From: Streptomyces cellulosae
GTDB taxonomy: Bacteria > Actinomycetota > Actinomycetes > Streptomycetales > Streptomycetaceae
DNA: 64,000 nucleotides
Reading direction: 5' to 3'
Assembly (NCBI GenBank): GCA_014655195.1
Contig: BNBH01000005.1
Location: 62,334-126,333 of the forward strand
Of the stretch, positions 53,006 to 62,546 are shown piece by piece. A program made the translations under genes and the position numbers. Under the pieces are notes generated by a model that saw only the letters and a program-made list of their open reading frames with translations, was not told the origin of the DNA and made no database searches. Numbering within the stretch: the first letter of the stretch is position 1; every line of letters starts with the position of its first letter.

Positions 53006-54427
53006 ATGATGCGCGAGCTTCCGGCCCCGCCCCGAGCGGCCGAGTTCAGCGAGCTGATCAGCAAGAAGGTGGAAGAGGTCCGGTCTGGCGGCGGCACCCG
53101 GGAGACCGTGACCGTCGACTGGAACGGGCAGCAGGCCCATGTCGAAGTAATAGACCTGCCGCTCAGCAGCCTCTACTACAACCCCAGCACCCACCGGATC
53201 CGCGCCCAGCGCAGCCACGACCCCGCTCGGGACGAGGCGCTGGACAAGGACCCGTGGAGCGGGGAGAGCCAGGACTACCTGCAGTTCCTGCTCAAGGCGT
53301 CGCCGGCGAACCCGAACCTGCGGGACAAGGACTTCGACACCCTCAAGGACAGCCTCAGGGAGTTCGGGCAGAACGATCCCGGGCTGGTGACCCGGCATGG
53401 CGTGCTCGTCAACGGCAACACCCGGGCCGCCGCGCTGCGCGAGCTTGGGGAGCAGTCGATGCGCGTCGGCGTGCTGCCGGAGTCGTTCACCTGGGCCGAC
53501 ATCAACGCCGTCGAGCTTGCCCTGCAGTTGCGCAAGGACCACCGACGCGACTACTCCTACATCAACCGCCTCCTCGCCATGGAGGAGCAGGCCGCGCTGG
53601 GGCGCACGCCGGAGCAGATCGCGAAGGACTTCCGGATCCAGGTCCGCACCTATCACCAGGAGCGGTGGATCCTGAGCACCATCCGTGAGCTCAACGAGCG
53701 CAGCCGCACGGGCGGTGGCAGCGCTCTGCGTCTGGTGGACTGGGAGGGTGCTCAGGAGCGCCTCAAGGAACTCCACCGCCTCTACGTGAAGCTGGAAACG
53801 GTCGACCGTGACCAGGCGGAGGTTCTGAAGGAGATGCGGCTGGCCGCCATCCTTCTTGAGTTCTCCAAGACCGACGTCCGTCACATCGACGAGGACTTCC
53901 TCAAGGCGGGGTTCGACAAGGAGCTTCCCAAGGGGAGCGGCGGCGCGGCACAGCCGCAGTCCGTGGCCGTTCCCGGTCTCGGTCTGGAGGTCCCAGCGGC
54001 GTCGTCCGCCGTGGCTGAAGCCCGCGCGATGAACGATGAGATCCTCCGGGCCGCGGCTGTGGTGCGGAGTGACGCGCCGGCCATCGGCGATGAGCAGAAG
54101 GCCTCGGCGCAGGAGGTGTGGGACCGCGCGCAGAAGGCCTTTGACAAGGCGATCGACGCCGCTGGGCGCAGCGCGCGGCTGCGCAAGCGCAAGCAGCTCG
54201 CGCCGGCCCGGCTGGCTGATGCGTGTGCCAGCATCGACCAGTGTGTGAGCGACCTGGTGCAGGCGCGCACGTCCCGCAGCCTTGACGAGGAGCAGTTCGA
54301 TGAGGCCGTGATCAAGCTGCGGGCCAGCCTGCTCAAGCTCGCGCAGCAGGCCGGCCGGGGGTTGCCGCAGCCTGGTGAGGGCGTTTCCTGGCTGCAGCAG
54401 GCCGTCTCGGCGGAGGGTTCGCGTTGA
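53006..54427 (+). CDS. ParB-like nuclease-domain protein in defence-like operon
   Basis: 473 residues. Residues about 45-150 match a ParB/sulfiredoxin-like N-terminal domain: VIDLPLSSLYYNPSTHRI, then SLREFGQNDPGLVTRHGVLVNGNTRAAAL, with NGNTR in place of the canonical GERR motif. A ParB-type helical segment follows (YINRLLAMEEQAALGRTPEQIA). The C-terminal 170 residues are helical and charged, with a linker at about 310-335. Chromosomal partition ParB is unlikely: there is no ParA and no parS. Such domains also occur in DNA-modification systems (DndB, phage proteins) as NTP-using or nicking modules. It overlaps the helicase start by four bases. Confidence 0.75.
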   Translation: MMRELPAPPRAAEFSELISKKVEEVRSGGGTRETVTVDWNGQQAHVEVIDLPLSSLYYNPSTHRIRAQRSHDPARDEALDKDPWSGESQDYLQFLLKASPANPNLRDKDFDTLKDSLREFGQNDPGLVTRHGVLVNGNTRAAALRELGEQSMRVGVLPESFTWADINAVELALQLRKDHRRDYSYINRLLAMEEQAALGRTPEQIAKDFRIQVRTYHQERWILSTIRELNERSRTGGGSALRLVDWEGAQERLKELHRLYVKLETVDRDQAEVLKEMRLAAILLEFSKTDVRHIDEDFLKAGFDKELPKGSGGAAQPQSVAVPGLGLEVPAASSAVAEARAMNDEILRAAAVVRSDAPAIGDEQKASAQEVWDRAQKAFDKAIDAAGRSARLRKRKQLAPARLADACASIDQCVSDLVQARTSRSLDEEQFDEAVIKLRASLLKLAQQAGRGLPQPGEGVSWLQQAVSAEGSR

Positions 54428-56235
54428 CCGATCGTGAGACCTCCCTGCGTCTGGGGTTCGACGAGACGCGGACCCGCGTCGTCCTGAGGACGACGGAGAC
54501 GTATCAGCAGGATCTCGTCCAGCTGGCCGCCCGGTTCCGTACTGGCGGCCAGCTCGGCCCCGCGAGTGCCTCGGTCTCCCTGGATGAGCTGCTGGCCGAC
54601 CTGGGGGTGCTGAGTACCTGGCGTGATCCGGCTGGTGTCGAGTGGGCGGATGACCTGCGGGACCTGGTGTCCGGGGTGGTCCTGGACGCTCAGACGGTCC
54701 AGGAGAGGCTCGCGGGGCGGGAGACACCCGGCGAGGTTTCGCCTGACGATGTCCCCGCGGTCCTCGGTGACACCTGGAAGGGTGAGCTCAGCTCGTTCCA
54801 GCGCAGGGACATCGCCAAGCTCCTGTCTCTGCAGCACGGTGCCAACTTCAGCGTTCCCGGCGCCGGGAAGACGCGCGTCGCGCTCGCTGTCTACGCGGCG
54901 CAGAAGGCCGCCGGCCGTGTGAGCCGCTTGCTGGTCGTATGCCCCAAGTCCGCGTATGAGTCGTGGCGTTACGAGACCGCCGAGTGCCTGGTGCATCCGT
55001 TGCGCATCAACGTTCTGGACGGTTCCATGGACCAGTGGGCTGAGGTGCTCGTGGTGAACTACGAGCGCCTGGACCGGTCACTGCCGATGCTGGCCAGCTG
55101 GCTCAAGGCCGGTCCGTCAATGATCATCCTGGACGAGGCTCACCGGATGAAGCTCGGGGCCAGGGGCACCTACGGGGCTGCCTGCATGGCATTGGGGCCG
55201 CTGGCGGCGCGGAGGCTGATCCTCACGGGTACGCCGGCTCCGAACGGTTCCAGGGACCTGGAGAATCTTCTGGGCTTCGTCTGGCCGGGCCACGGCCAGC
55301 GCACGGTGGTCCAGGCGGTGGCGGGAGGCGACCTGGCCTACGCGAGTTCTGTCCTTCGCCCGCTCTTCACGCGCACGACGAAGCAGGAACTCGGCCTGCC
55401 GCCTGTGCAGCTCGGGTTGCGCTACGTGGACATGCCACCGCTGCACGATGAGATCTACGCGGCTCTCGTGGGCGGTGTGGACCGCGGGTCGGCGCGTGAG
55501 GACTTGAGCTCGCTCGGGAGGACGGCGCTGAGGCTCCTTATGGCGGCGACGAGCCCGGCACTGCTTCTGGAGGCAGGAAGCAAGTACGAGCCGCTCGCGT
55601 ACCAGCTTCCTCCGCTGGAAATTCCTGAGGGCAGCTCTCTGTACTCGCTCATGCAGGACCTCCCCGACTACGAACTGTCGCCCAAGTACAAGGAAGCTGT
55701 GGCGATCATCGCGGAGAACGCCGCCCGGGGCCGCAAGACGCTGGTCTGGACGACGTTCGTCAGAAGCCTGACCACGCTGGAGCGCATGCTGGAGAAGTAC
55801 AGCCCGGCTGTCGTCTACGGCGGTACTCCCGACCGGGAGGAGCAGCTTCGCCGCTTCCGGGAGGACCCGGCGTGCATGGTGCTCATCTCGAACCCGGCAA
55901 CACTGGGTGAGGGGATCAGCCTTCACCACGTCTGCCACGACGCGGTGTACGTCGACCGCGACTTCATGGCTGGGCGCTTCCTGCAGAGTCTTGACCGGAT
56001 TCACCGCCTGGGTCTCGCCCCCGACACGGAGACCCGGGTCACTGTCCTGGCGGTGCGGAACTCCATCGACGAGGTGGTGGCCGCCAGCCTGGAACGGAAG
56101 CTGGAGTTCATGGGACGCATCCTGGATGACCCCACGGTGCAGCAGCTCGCCGACCTGGAAGAAGAGCCGGCCGTCGCCGCCGGCCTGGCACCCAGCGACG
56201 TCGAGGCGCTGCTGAGTCATATAGGAGGCCGCTAA
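54424..56235 (+). CDS. SNF2-type DEAD/DEAH helicase/translocase
   Basis: 603 residues from a TTG overlapping the ParB-like stop (TTGA). Superfamily 2 motifs are in order: SVPGAGKT (143-150, variant Walker A), ILDEAH (235-240), LTGTPAPN (267-274), then the second RecA domain with VWTTF and YGGTPDREEQLRRF, and motif VI QSLDRIHRLG (521-530). The 120-residue N-terminal extension matches nothing I recognise and may bind partners. The protein is near the minimal length for a SNF2 translocase, with no nuclease fused. It would use ATP to move along DNA for the associated nuclease(s). Confidence 0.88.
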   Translation: MTDRETSLRLGFDETRTRVVLRTTETYQQDLVQLAARFRTGGQLGPASASVSLDELLADLGVLSTWRDPAGVEWADDLRDLVSGVVLDAQTVQERLAGRETPGEVSPDDVPAVLGDTWKGELSSFQRRDIAKLLSLQHGANFSVPGAGKTRVALAVYAAQKAAGRVSRLLVVCPKSAYESWRYETAECLVHPLRINVLDGSMDQWAEVLVVNYERLDRSLPMLASWLKAGPSMIILDEAHRMKLGARGTYGAACMALGPLAARRLILTGTPAPNGSRDLENLLGFVWPGHGQRTVVQAVAGGDLAYASSVLRPLFTRTTKQELGLPPVQLGLRYVDMPPLHDEIYAALVGGVDRGSAREDLSSLGRTALRLLMAATSPALLLEAGSKYEPLAYQLPPLEIPEGSSLYSLMQDLPDYELSPKYKEAVAIIAENAARGRKTLVWTTFVRSLTTLERMLEKYSPAVVYGGTPDREEQLRRFREDPACMVLISNPATLGEGISLHHVCHDAVYVDRDFMAGRFLQSLDRIHRLGLAPDTETRVTVLAVRNSIDEVVAASLERKLEFMGRILDDPTVQQLADLEEEPAVAAGLAPSDVEALLSHIGGR

Positions 56236-56279
56236 GGCTGGGTGCGTGCGGCGGGCATCGTGGGACTACCCTCTGCGGT

Positions 56280-56747
56280 GTGTCACACGAAGGTGAATGG
56301 CAAGCTCCGGAAGGTTCCTGGGCTTCCTCCGCAGCCCGCCGCCGCAATATGCAGGCCATCCGCAGCCGCGACACCAAGCCGGAGATCATGATCCGGCGTC
56401 TCGTGCACGCCGCAGGGCTTCGGTACCGGGTCGCGGCACGGCCTCTGCCGGATCTTCGCCGGACGGCTGACATGGTATTCCGCCCGGCGAAGGTCGCGGT
56501 ATTCATAGACGGCTGCTATTGGCATGGCTGCCCAGAGCACTATGTGCCGCCGAAAACCAATTCTGGCTACTGGTCGGAGAAGGTTGTGCGGAACGTCAAG
56601 CGAGACCGCGAGACCGACGAGCTTCTGACGAATGCAGGCTGGCTTGTGCTCCGATTCTGGGAGCACGAGCCGTCAGACGCCTGTGCTCACAAAATCGCCT
56701 TGACGGTTCTGGAGAGGCGTGGAGTTCGCCTGACTCGGGGGGACTGA
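56280..56747 (+). CDS. vsr: Very short patch repair (Vsr) endonuclease
   Basis: 155 residues from GTG 56280. The family core is complete: RNMQAIRSRDTKPEI, catalytic Asp64 (TADMVF), VFIDGCYWHGCP with the zinc-site Cys and active-site His82, and LVLRFWEHE. Vsr nicks next to T:G mismatches created when 5-methylcytosine deaminates, so it protects the site specificity of the adjacent C5-methyltransferase; some homologues serve as restriction enzymes. Its last 75 bp overlap the 3' end of the convergent methyltransferase gene. Confidence 0.93.
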   Translation: MSHEGEWQAPEGSWASSAARRRNMQAIRSRDTKPEIMIRRLVHAAGLRYRVAARPLPDLRRTADMVFRPAKVAVFIDGCYWHGCPEHYVPPKTNSGYWSEKVVRNVKRDRETDELLTNAGWLVLRFWEHEPSDACAHKIALTVLERRGVRLTRGD

Positions 56748-58046
56748 GATCTCCAGCTGCTGCGGGATTTCGTCCAGCGGAACTACACCGGCCGGTTCCA
56801 TTTCATACGCCTCTGTGAGCGTCTCGCGGTGTTCTGGCCGCAGGACCGCGGCGATGGCCCGCCCCACAGCCTCCGCGACGGGGGGCGGAAACGCATTGCC
56901 GACCTGCCTGTAACGGGCTGTCTTGCGTCCCTGGAATTTCCAGTCCTCGGGGAAACCCTGAATGATCGCAGCTTGTGCCACGGTGAGCATAGGGCCAGCT
57001 GGACGGAACAAGTCACGCTCAGGGTCGCAGCTTTCCGGGTCGTTGGCGATGCCCTTGCCGTCCACGCCCAGATCTGCCCAGGCGCGCTTGGCCCTGGTCG
57101 GGCCGAGGTCGGCACCGCCATGCTTTCGTGATCCGCCCACGAGCGTGGGGGCCACTGTCTTGCCCGCTGCTGAGGCTTTGGTGATCTTATCTTTCCACGT
57201 GTTGAAGACCGTCTCGCCGGTTGCCTCGCCTGGACCGGCAGGTTCGCCCTTCCAGTTCTTGTCCCAGAACTCCTTGCAGCGGGCAAGCATGCTGTCCTCG
57301 AGTGTTTTGAGCACCGTTACTTCGCGCCCCTTGAGGCTGAGAGGCCACTGGAATTCCGGGCCGCCCGGGCTGATCGCGTCCTTATGAATTGCGACTAGGA
57401 TGGCGCGGGGGCGGAGCTGTGGGACTCCGAAGTGTCGTGCGTCCATGCGACGCCACACTTTGCGCATGACCACATCCTGCGCGCTTGGCGGCAGGTTCGT
57501 GTCTACGGCGGGTACTAGGTATCCATATTGCCGTAGAGTATCGAGGATTGAGAGCCTGTACTCGATGAAAACTTCCGGGGGCTCGAGGATTCCCCGAACG
57601 TTTTCGATCATCACGGCTTTTGGTCTGAGTACGTCAATGATGTCGAGCGCCGCAGGGAAAAGGTCACGCTCGTCGTCTGGTCCCAGCCTGTGTCCTGCCA
57701 ACGAGAACGGCGGGCACGGGACTCCGCCCGCGAGCAGGTCGAGTTCCCCCGGCTTCAGGTCAAGGCTCTTGAATTCTCCGGATTCCAAGAAATCCTTGAC
57801 GTCCATGGGGCGGATGCTGTTCGCCTTCTCATGGTCCCAGCCTGGCCAGCCGCTGACGTTGGCGCGCAGGGTGGCCGCAGCGGAGGCATCCCACTCGACG
57901 AGGGCGCGGTGATCGAAGCCGGCGTTGTGCAGTCCGACGGCTTGCCCCCCAGCGCCCGCGCAGATCTCGATCGAGGTCAATGGCGAGGCGAACTGCGGTC
58001 GCTCGTGGCCGCTGCGGGGCATGCCGCTCCTCCTGGGGTGGTCCAT
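56673..58046 (-). CDS. DNA C5-cytosine methyltransferase
   Basis: 457 residues. Motif I SIEICAGAGGQAVGLHNAG (SAM binding), motif IV GGVPCPPFS with catalytic Cys111, motif VI ENVRG, motif VIII FGVPQLRPRAILVA (a variant of QxRxR), and motif X RQVGNAFPPPVAEAVGRAI are all present. The target-recognition region (about 215-340) is unusual and gives no site prediction. It is encoded opposite to the nuclease/helicase operon and converges on vsr with a 75-bp coding overlap. ATG 58046 is used; ATG 58022 is an alternative. A/T use at third positions is higher than in the backbone, a sign of transfer. Confidence 0.95.
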   Translation of the reverse strand: MDHPRRSGMPRSGHERPQFASPLTSIEICAGAGGQAVGLHNAGFDHRALVEWDASAAATLRANVSGWPGWDHEKANSIRPMDVKDFLESGEFKSLDLKPGELDLLAGGVPCPPFSLAGHRLGPDDERDLFPAALDIIDVLRPKAVMIENVRGILEPPEVFIEYRLSILDTLRQYGYLVPAVDTNLPPSAQDVVMRKVWRRMDARHFGVPQLRPRAILVAIHKDAISPGGPEFQWPLSLKGREVTVLKTLEDSMLARCKEFWDKNWKGEPAGPGEATGETVFNTWKDKITKASAAGKTVAPTLVGGSRKHGGADLGPTRAKRAWADLGVDGKGIANDPESCDPERDLFRPAGPMLTVAQAAIIQGFPEDWKFQGRKTARYRQVGNAFPPPVAEAVGRAIAAVLRPEHRETLTEAYEMEPAGVVPLDEIPQQLEISVPPSQANSTPLQNRQGDFVSTGV

Positions 58047-58185
58047 CGTGCAAGGAGGAGCAGTGATCGGAAGCTCCTCGGTACCAAGAGTCTCGCATCT
58101 GGCTCCGCGGTTGCCCGCGCCGCTATGGCAACGGAACGGTGATTGTATGAGAGTCGCCGCCCGCGGCCCGGCATAAGCTCACCGC

Positions 58186-58554
58186 ATGGTGCAAAGCAGT
58201 GCGACCGACGTCGACGCCTACCTCGCCGAGCTTCCCGGCGACCGCAAGGTCGTCCTGACGCGGCTGCGGGAGCTGTGCCGGGCCGAGCTCGAGGGGTTCG
58301 CGGAGGTCATGGCCTACGGGATGCCCACGTACCAGCGGGACGGCGTCGCCGAGGTCGCGTTCGCCAGTCAGAAGCAGTACATCTCCCTCTATCTGCTGCG
58401 CGGTGACGTCAGGGACGCCTTCGCCGAGCGGCTCGCCGGCCAGGACATGGGCAAGAGCTGCCTCCGCTTCCGTAAGTCCGGCGGCGTCGACCTCGACCTC
58501 GTCCGCGACCTGTTGCGGGCCACCGCGGCCGCCTCCGGCCCGGTCGCCCAGTAG
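58186..58554 (+). CDS. DUF1801 (YdhG-like) protein
   Basis: 122 residues. DVDAYLAELPGDRKVVLTRL and VMAYGMPTYQRDG, then KQYISLYLL and GKSCLRFRKSG are the DUF1801 pattern, a small alpha/beta fold related to YdhG/YjhX. Function unknown. Codon usage is back to backbone type, so the accessory block ends before it. Confidence 0.88.
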   Translation: MVQSSATDVDAYLAELPGDRKVVLTRLRELCRAELEGFAEVMAYGMPTYQRDGVAEVAFASQKQYISLYLLRGDVRDAFAERLAGQDMGKSCLRFRKSGGVDLDLVRDLLRATAAASGPVAQ

Positions 58555-58613
58555 CCCCACCGCGCCCCCGCACCCCCGGTGCCCTCCCCTCTCAGGCGCA
58601 CTCCACCCACATG

Positions 58614-58642
58614 AGTTGTGTGCAATCTGGTTGCGCACAACT
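58614..58642. promoter_or_regulatory. MarR-type inverted repeat upstream of the alpha/beta hydrolase
   Basis: AGTTGTGTGCAA-TCTGG-TTGCGCACAACT: 12-bp arms with one mismatch and a five-base spacer. TTGCGCACAAC resembles MarR/OhrR operators in Streptomyces. It lies 66 bp upstream of the hydrolase ATG. No MarR gene is present nearby. Confidence 0.6.
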
Positions 58643-58644
58643 AA

Positions 58645-59541
<897 letters not shown>

Positions 59542-59649
59542 GCCGGTAGCGACACCGGCGGAACGACAAGCGCGCCCGGCCGCCGGACGAACGGCAGCCG
59601 GGCGCACCCCTGTACGCGTCCGTACGCGTCAGCGCGAAGCGCAAAACGC

Positions 59650-60660
59650 CTACACCCCGTGGCACTCCCCGTACGCCGTCCTCGACCCGCACCAGCACGC
59701 CTCCGACCGCTCCGGCGGCCACGCCACCGCACGGCCCCGCGCCGCCAGCGTCGTCGCGTACTGGGGGAGCAGCGACGCGTCCGAGGGGGACGTCAACTCC
59801 GAGGCGGCGAACGCCTCGTACGACGGGACCGTGCCCCGCACGATGCCCAGGTTCGGCGTGCCGGACGCGGCCAGTTCGCGCAGGGCCGCCTCTATCGTCC
59901 CGAGGTGCGCCTCGTAGGACGGGTACTCCTCGGCGAGGTCCGGGTACGCCTCCGTCAGCTCCGCCAGCTCGTCGGCCGGCCAGTGCAGCACCGCCACGGG
60001 GAACGGGCGGGACAGCGCCTCCCGGTACGCGCCCAGTTCCGCGCGCAGCCGCAGGATCTCCGCCTCCAGCTCCTCCGGGTTCTCCGAGCCGAGCGACCAC
60101 ACGCGCTTCGGGTCGTGCAGCTCGTCCAGGCCGATGGGGTGCCTGTGCACGGAGTCGGCGAGCGCGTCCCACTCGTCGTGCGCCGCGCCCAGCATCCTGC
60201 GCACCCGGTGGCGGCCGAACAGCAGCGGATGCGTGGCGCGCGGCGGCTCGTCCACACCGGTCAGCAGCAGGCGCACCGCCTCGGTGAACGTCTCGTGCGC
60301 CTGCTCCAGTTCGTCGTGCGCCTCCAGTGCCTCCGCGACGATCACCCAGGGGGCGGGGTCGCGCGGGGACGCCGTGCGGATGCCGTCGATGATCGCGCGG
60401 GCCTCCGCCTCGTGGCCGTACTCCCACAGGTTGGAGGCCTTCAGGGCGCGGACCAGGAACGGGTTGTCCAGGTCCGCGCCCGAGGTCAGCAGGCGGTCGT
60501 AGAGCGCCGTCGCGGCCGGGCGGTCGCCGGCCAGCTCCCGGTGCGCGGCGGCCCGCAGCAGCAGGGCCTCGGCGTCCTCGGGGTAGCGGTCGGCGGTCCG
60601 CTCCAGACGGGCGGCCTCGTTGATGTGGTCGACGTTTTCGGCAGGCGTGTCGGGGCGCAT
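59650..60660 (-). CDS. TPR-like protein with C-terminal SEC-C zinc motif
   Basis: 336 residues. N-terminal helical repeats (AARLERTADRYPEDAEALLLRAAAH, then NPFLVRALKASNLWEYG) look like TPRs. The last residues, CWCGSRTAYGECHG, are a SEC-C metal-binding motif as at the end of SecA. It is cytoplasmic; a role in protein quality control or translation is possible but not shown. ATG 60660 is the obvious start. Confidence 0.85.
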   Translation of the reverse strand: MRPDTPAENVDHINEAARLERTADRYPEDAEALLLRAAAHRELAGDRPAATALYDRLLTSGADLDNPFLVRALKASNLWEYGHEAEARAIIDGIRTASPRDPAPWVIVAEALEAHDELEQAHETFTEAVRLLLTGVDEPPRATHPLLFGRHRVRRMLGAAHDEWDALADSVHRHPIGLDELHDPKRVWSLGSENPEELEAEILRLRAELGAYREALSRPFPVAVLHWPADELAELTEAYPDLAEEYPSYEAHLGTIEAALRELAASGTPNLGIVRGTVPSYEAFAASELTSPSDASLLPQYATTLAARGRAVAWPPERSEACWCGSRTAYGECHGV

Positions 60661-60778
60661 GGGGGACACCGTACTGCCGACGGGTGACAGAAGTGAGGGC
60701 CCCACGGCCCTCCGCCGCCCGTCCACGGCCGACCCGTTGCCCACTCCCCACGGGCCTACGACCATTCCCGCCGCCGCC

Positions 60779-62179
60779 CTACGACCGCTCCCGCAGCCCC
60801 AGCACCGCCACCGCCGCGACCAGCGCCAGCACAGCGGACACCACCATCGCGATGTCCGTGCCGTGCGCCGGGCCGCCGCTCGACGACGTCGCCACGGCGA
60901 TCGTGAGCGAGACGCCGGCGCACGAGCCGATGTACCGCAGGGTCTGCTGCGCGCCGGAGCCCATCGCGGCCCGCGCGGCCGGGACCGACTCGACGGCGAG
61001 CAGCGGCAGCGCCGCGTTGAGCAGGCCGCTGCCGACACCGGCGATCAGCATGCCGGGCACGAACCGCGCCGTGGAGCCCGCGTCGACCGCGCCCAGCATC
61101 GTGACCACGCCGACGGCGTGCAGCGCGAAGCCGATGGCGAGCTGGACGCGCGTCGGGACGCGCCCGGCCAGGCGGCGGGCCTGCAGCGCGACGGCGAAGG
61201 CGAGCCCCGCCCACAGCAGGGTCAGCAGCGCCGTCTGCATCGCGGACATACCCAGCACCCGCTGCAGCACCGCCGGCAGGAAGCTGAACAGTCCGATCAC
61301 CGACAGTCCCGTGAACAGGCCGCCCGCGGACGAGGCGAGGAAGCCGCGGTGACGGAGCAGGGAGAGGTCGATCATCGGGGTCGCCGAGCGCCGTTCCACC
61401 AGCGCGAAACCGGCGAGGAGGACGACCGCCGCGCCCAGCAGCAGCCACACCGGCGCCCGCAGCCAGCCGTCCCGGCCCAGCGTGAGGGCCGCCACCAGGG
61501 AGACGAGGGCCGGCCCGAAGGTCGCGGCCCCCGCGAAGTCGGGGCGGCCGCCGCGCGGGGACTTCGACTCGGTGAGCCCTCGGGTTCCGAGGAGGGCGAT
61601 GACCAGGGCGGCGGCGCCCAGGACGCCGTAGACCGCGCGCCAATGCGGTATCCCGGCGGCGAGCAGCGGGCCCACCGCGATGCCTCCGGTGACGAACGCG
61701 CCCCACACCCCCGTCGCCTTCAGCCGTCCGGCGGCCGTCGGGAAGGCGTGCACGATCAGGCCGAGACTGCTCGCGAGCAGGGCCGCGCTGGCCGCGCCCT
61801 GCGCGATCCGGGTCAGGGTGAACAGCCAGGTGTCCGTCGCGAGGGCGCTGAGCGCCGTGGTGATGCCGAGCGCCAGGGTGCCCCAGACGAAGATCCGGCG
61901 GCGGCCGTAGTCGTCGGCGAGGCTGCCGGCCACCAGGAGCAGCGCGGCGAGCCCCAGCGGGGTGCCGTTGAGCAGCCACGCCTGCGCGGACAGTGGGGTG
62001 TGCAGGGCCGCCGCGGTCGCGGGCAGCGTGACGATCGGGGCGGTGTACGTCATCAGCGCCACGGCCGTGGCGGCGCTGGTCAGGGCCAGGGTCGCGCCGG
62101 GGCGCGGAGGTGATCCGGGGCGGGCGGCGCGCGCGGTGGCGGCCTGCGCCTGTGCGGCGGTGGCGGGCGTGGCGGTCAT
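60779..62179 (-). CDS. MFS multidrug efflux transporter (DHA2-like)
   Basis: 466 residues, 12-14 membrane helices. LLNGTPLGLAALLLVAGSLADDYGRRRIFVWG holds the loop 2-3 motif, followed by GAASAALLASSLGLIVHAFP and a proline/glycine helix 5 (GGIAVGPLLAAGIP), the drug:H+ antiporter motif C region. Substrate unknown. It is divergent from the remnant of an HxlR regulator at 62239-62442, which probably once controlled it. No other regulator is adjacent. Confidence 0.9.
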   Translation of the reverse strand: MTATPATAAQAQAATARAARPGSPPRPGATLALTSAATAVALMTYTAPIVTLPATAAALHTPLSAQAWLLNGTPLGLAALLLVAGSLADDYGRRRIFVWGTLALGITTALSALATDTWLFTLTRIAQGAASAALLASSLGLIVHAFPTAAGRLKATGVWGAFVTGGIAVGPLLAAGIPHWRAVYGVLGAAALVIALLGTRGLTESKSPRGGRPDFAGAATFGPALVSLVAALTLGRDGWLRAPVWLLLGAAVVLLAGFALVERRSATPMIDLSLLRHRGFLASSAGGLFTGLSVIGLFSFLPAVLQRVLGMSAMQTALLTLLWAGLAFAVALQARRLAGRVPTRVQLAIGFALHAVGVVTMLGAVDAGSTARFVPGMLIAGVGSGLLNAALPLLAVESVPAARAAMGSGAQQTLRYIGSCAGVSLTIAVATSSSGGPAHGTDIAMVVSAVLALVAAVAVLGLRERS

Positions 62180-62238
62180 CTTCGGGGTCCTCTGCGGGCT
62201 CGGGGAGGGAGGCGTGGTGAGGCCGATGAGGAGGGCGG

Positions 62239-62442
62239 CAGCTGCGGATCTTCCGGCACGCCGCCTGCGGCACCGAGCTCGGCCCGTACAGCGACTGCCC
62301 CGCCTGCGGAACCGTCGTGGCCGTCCCGGACGTCGAAGTGGTGCCGGGGCCGGATATCAGCCGGGACCCGGCCGACCCGGTCAGCCGGGCCCTGCTGAAG
62401 CCGAAGCGGCTGCTGCAGCCCGTCGAGGTCGACCCCGCCTGA
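62239..62442 (+). pseudogene. C-terminal remnant of an HxlR-family regulator
   Basis: The frame opens after a stop at 62227-62229 without a start codon and encodes FRHAACGTELGPYSDCPACG, continuing TVVAVPDVEVVPGPD to a stop. The RHxxCG ... CxxCG knuckle and following acidic-valine stretch are the C-terminal tail of winged-helix HxlR regulators. The whole DNA-binding part is missing, so it is inactive. Confidence 0.7.
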
Positions 62443-62546
62443 ACCCTGCCTGGCAGCTCAGCTCACGCCGCGCTGACAGAGGGGCCTGGCACAATGCGGT
62501 GCACGCGAGCCACGCAGCGCGAGACGGAGAGAGGGGGACACGGCCC

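Noticed and set aside
53006..54427. Plasmid or prophage partition (ParB) reading of this gene
   Set aside because: No ParA, replication, integrase, capsid or tail genes in the window, and it is coupled to a helicase gene instead.
52571..54727. A 718-codon minus-strand frame opposite the defence-like operon
   Set aside because: Covers three plus-strand genes with clear domains; no recognisable fold of its own.
52278..58046. Assignment to DISARM or BREX
   Set aside because: The methylase and helicase are shared themes, but the diagnostic DUF1998, PLD, PglZ and BrxC components are not present.
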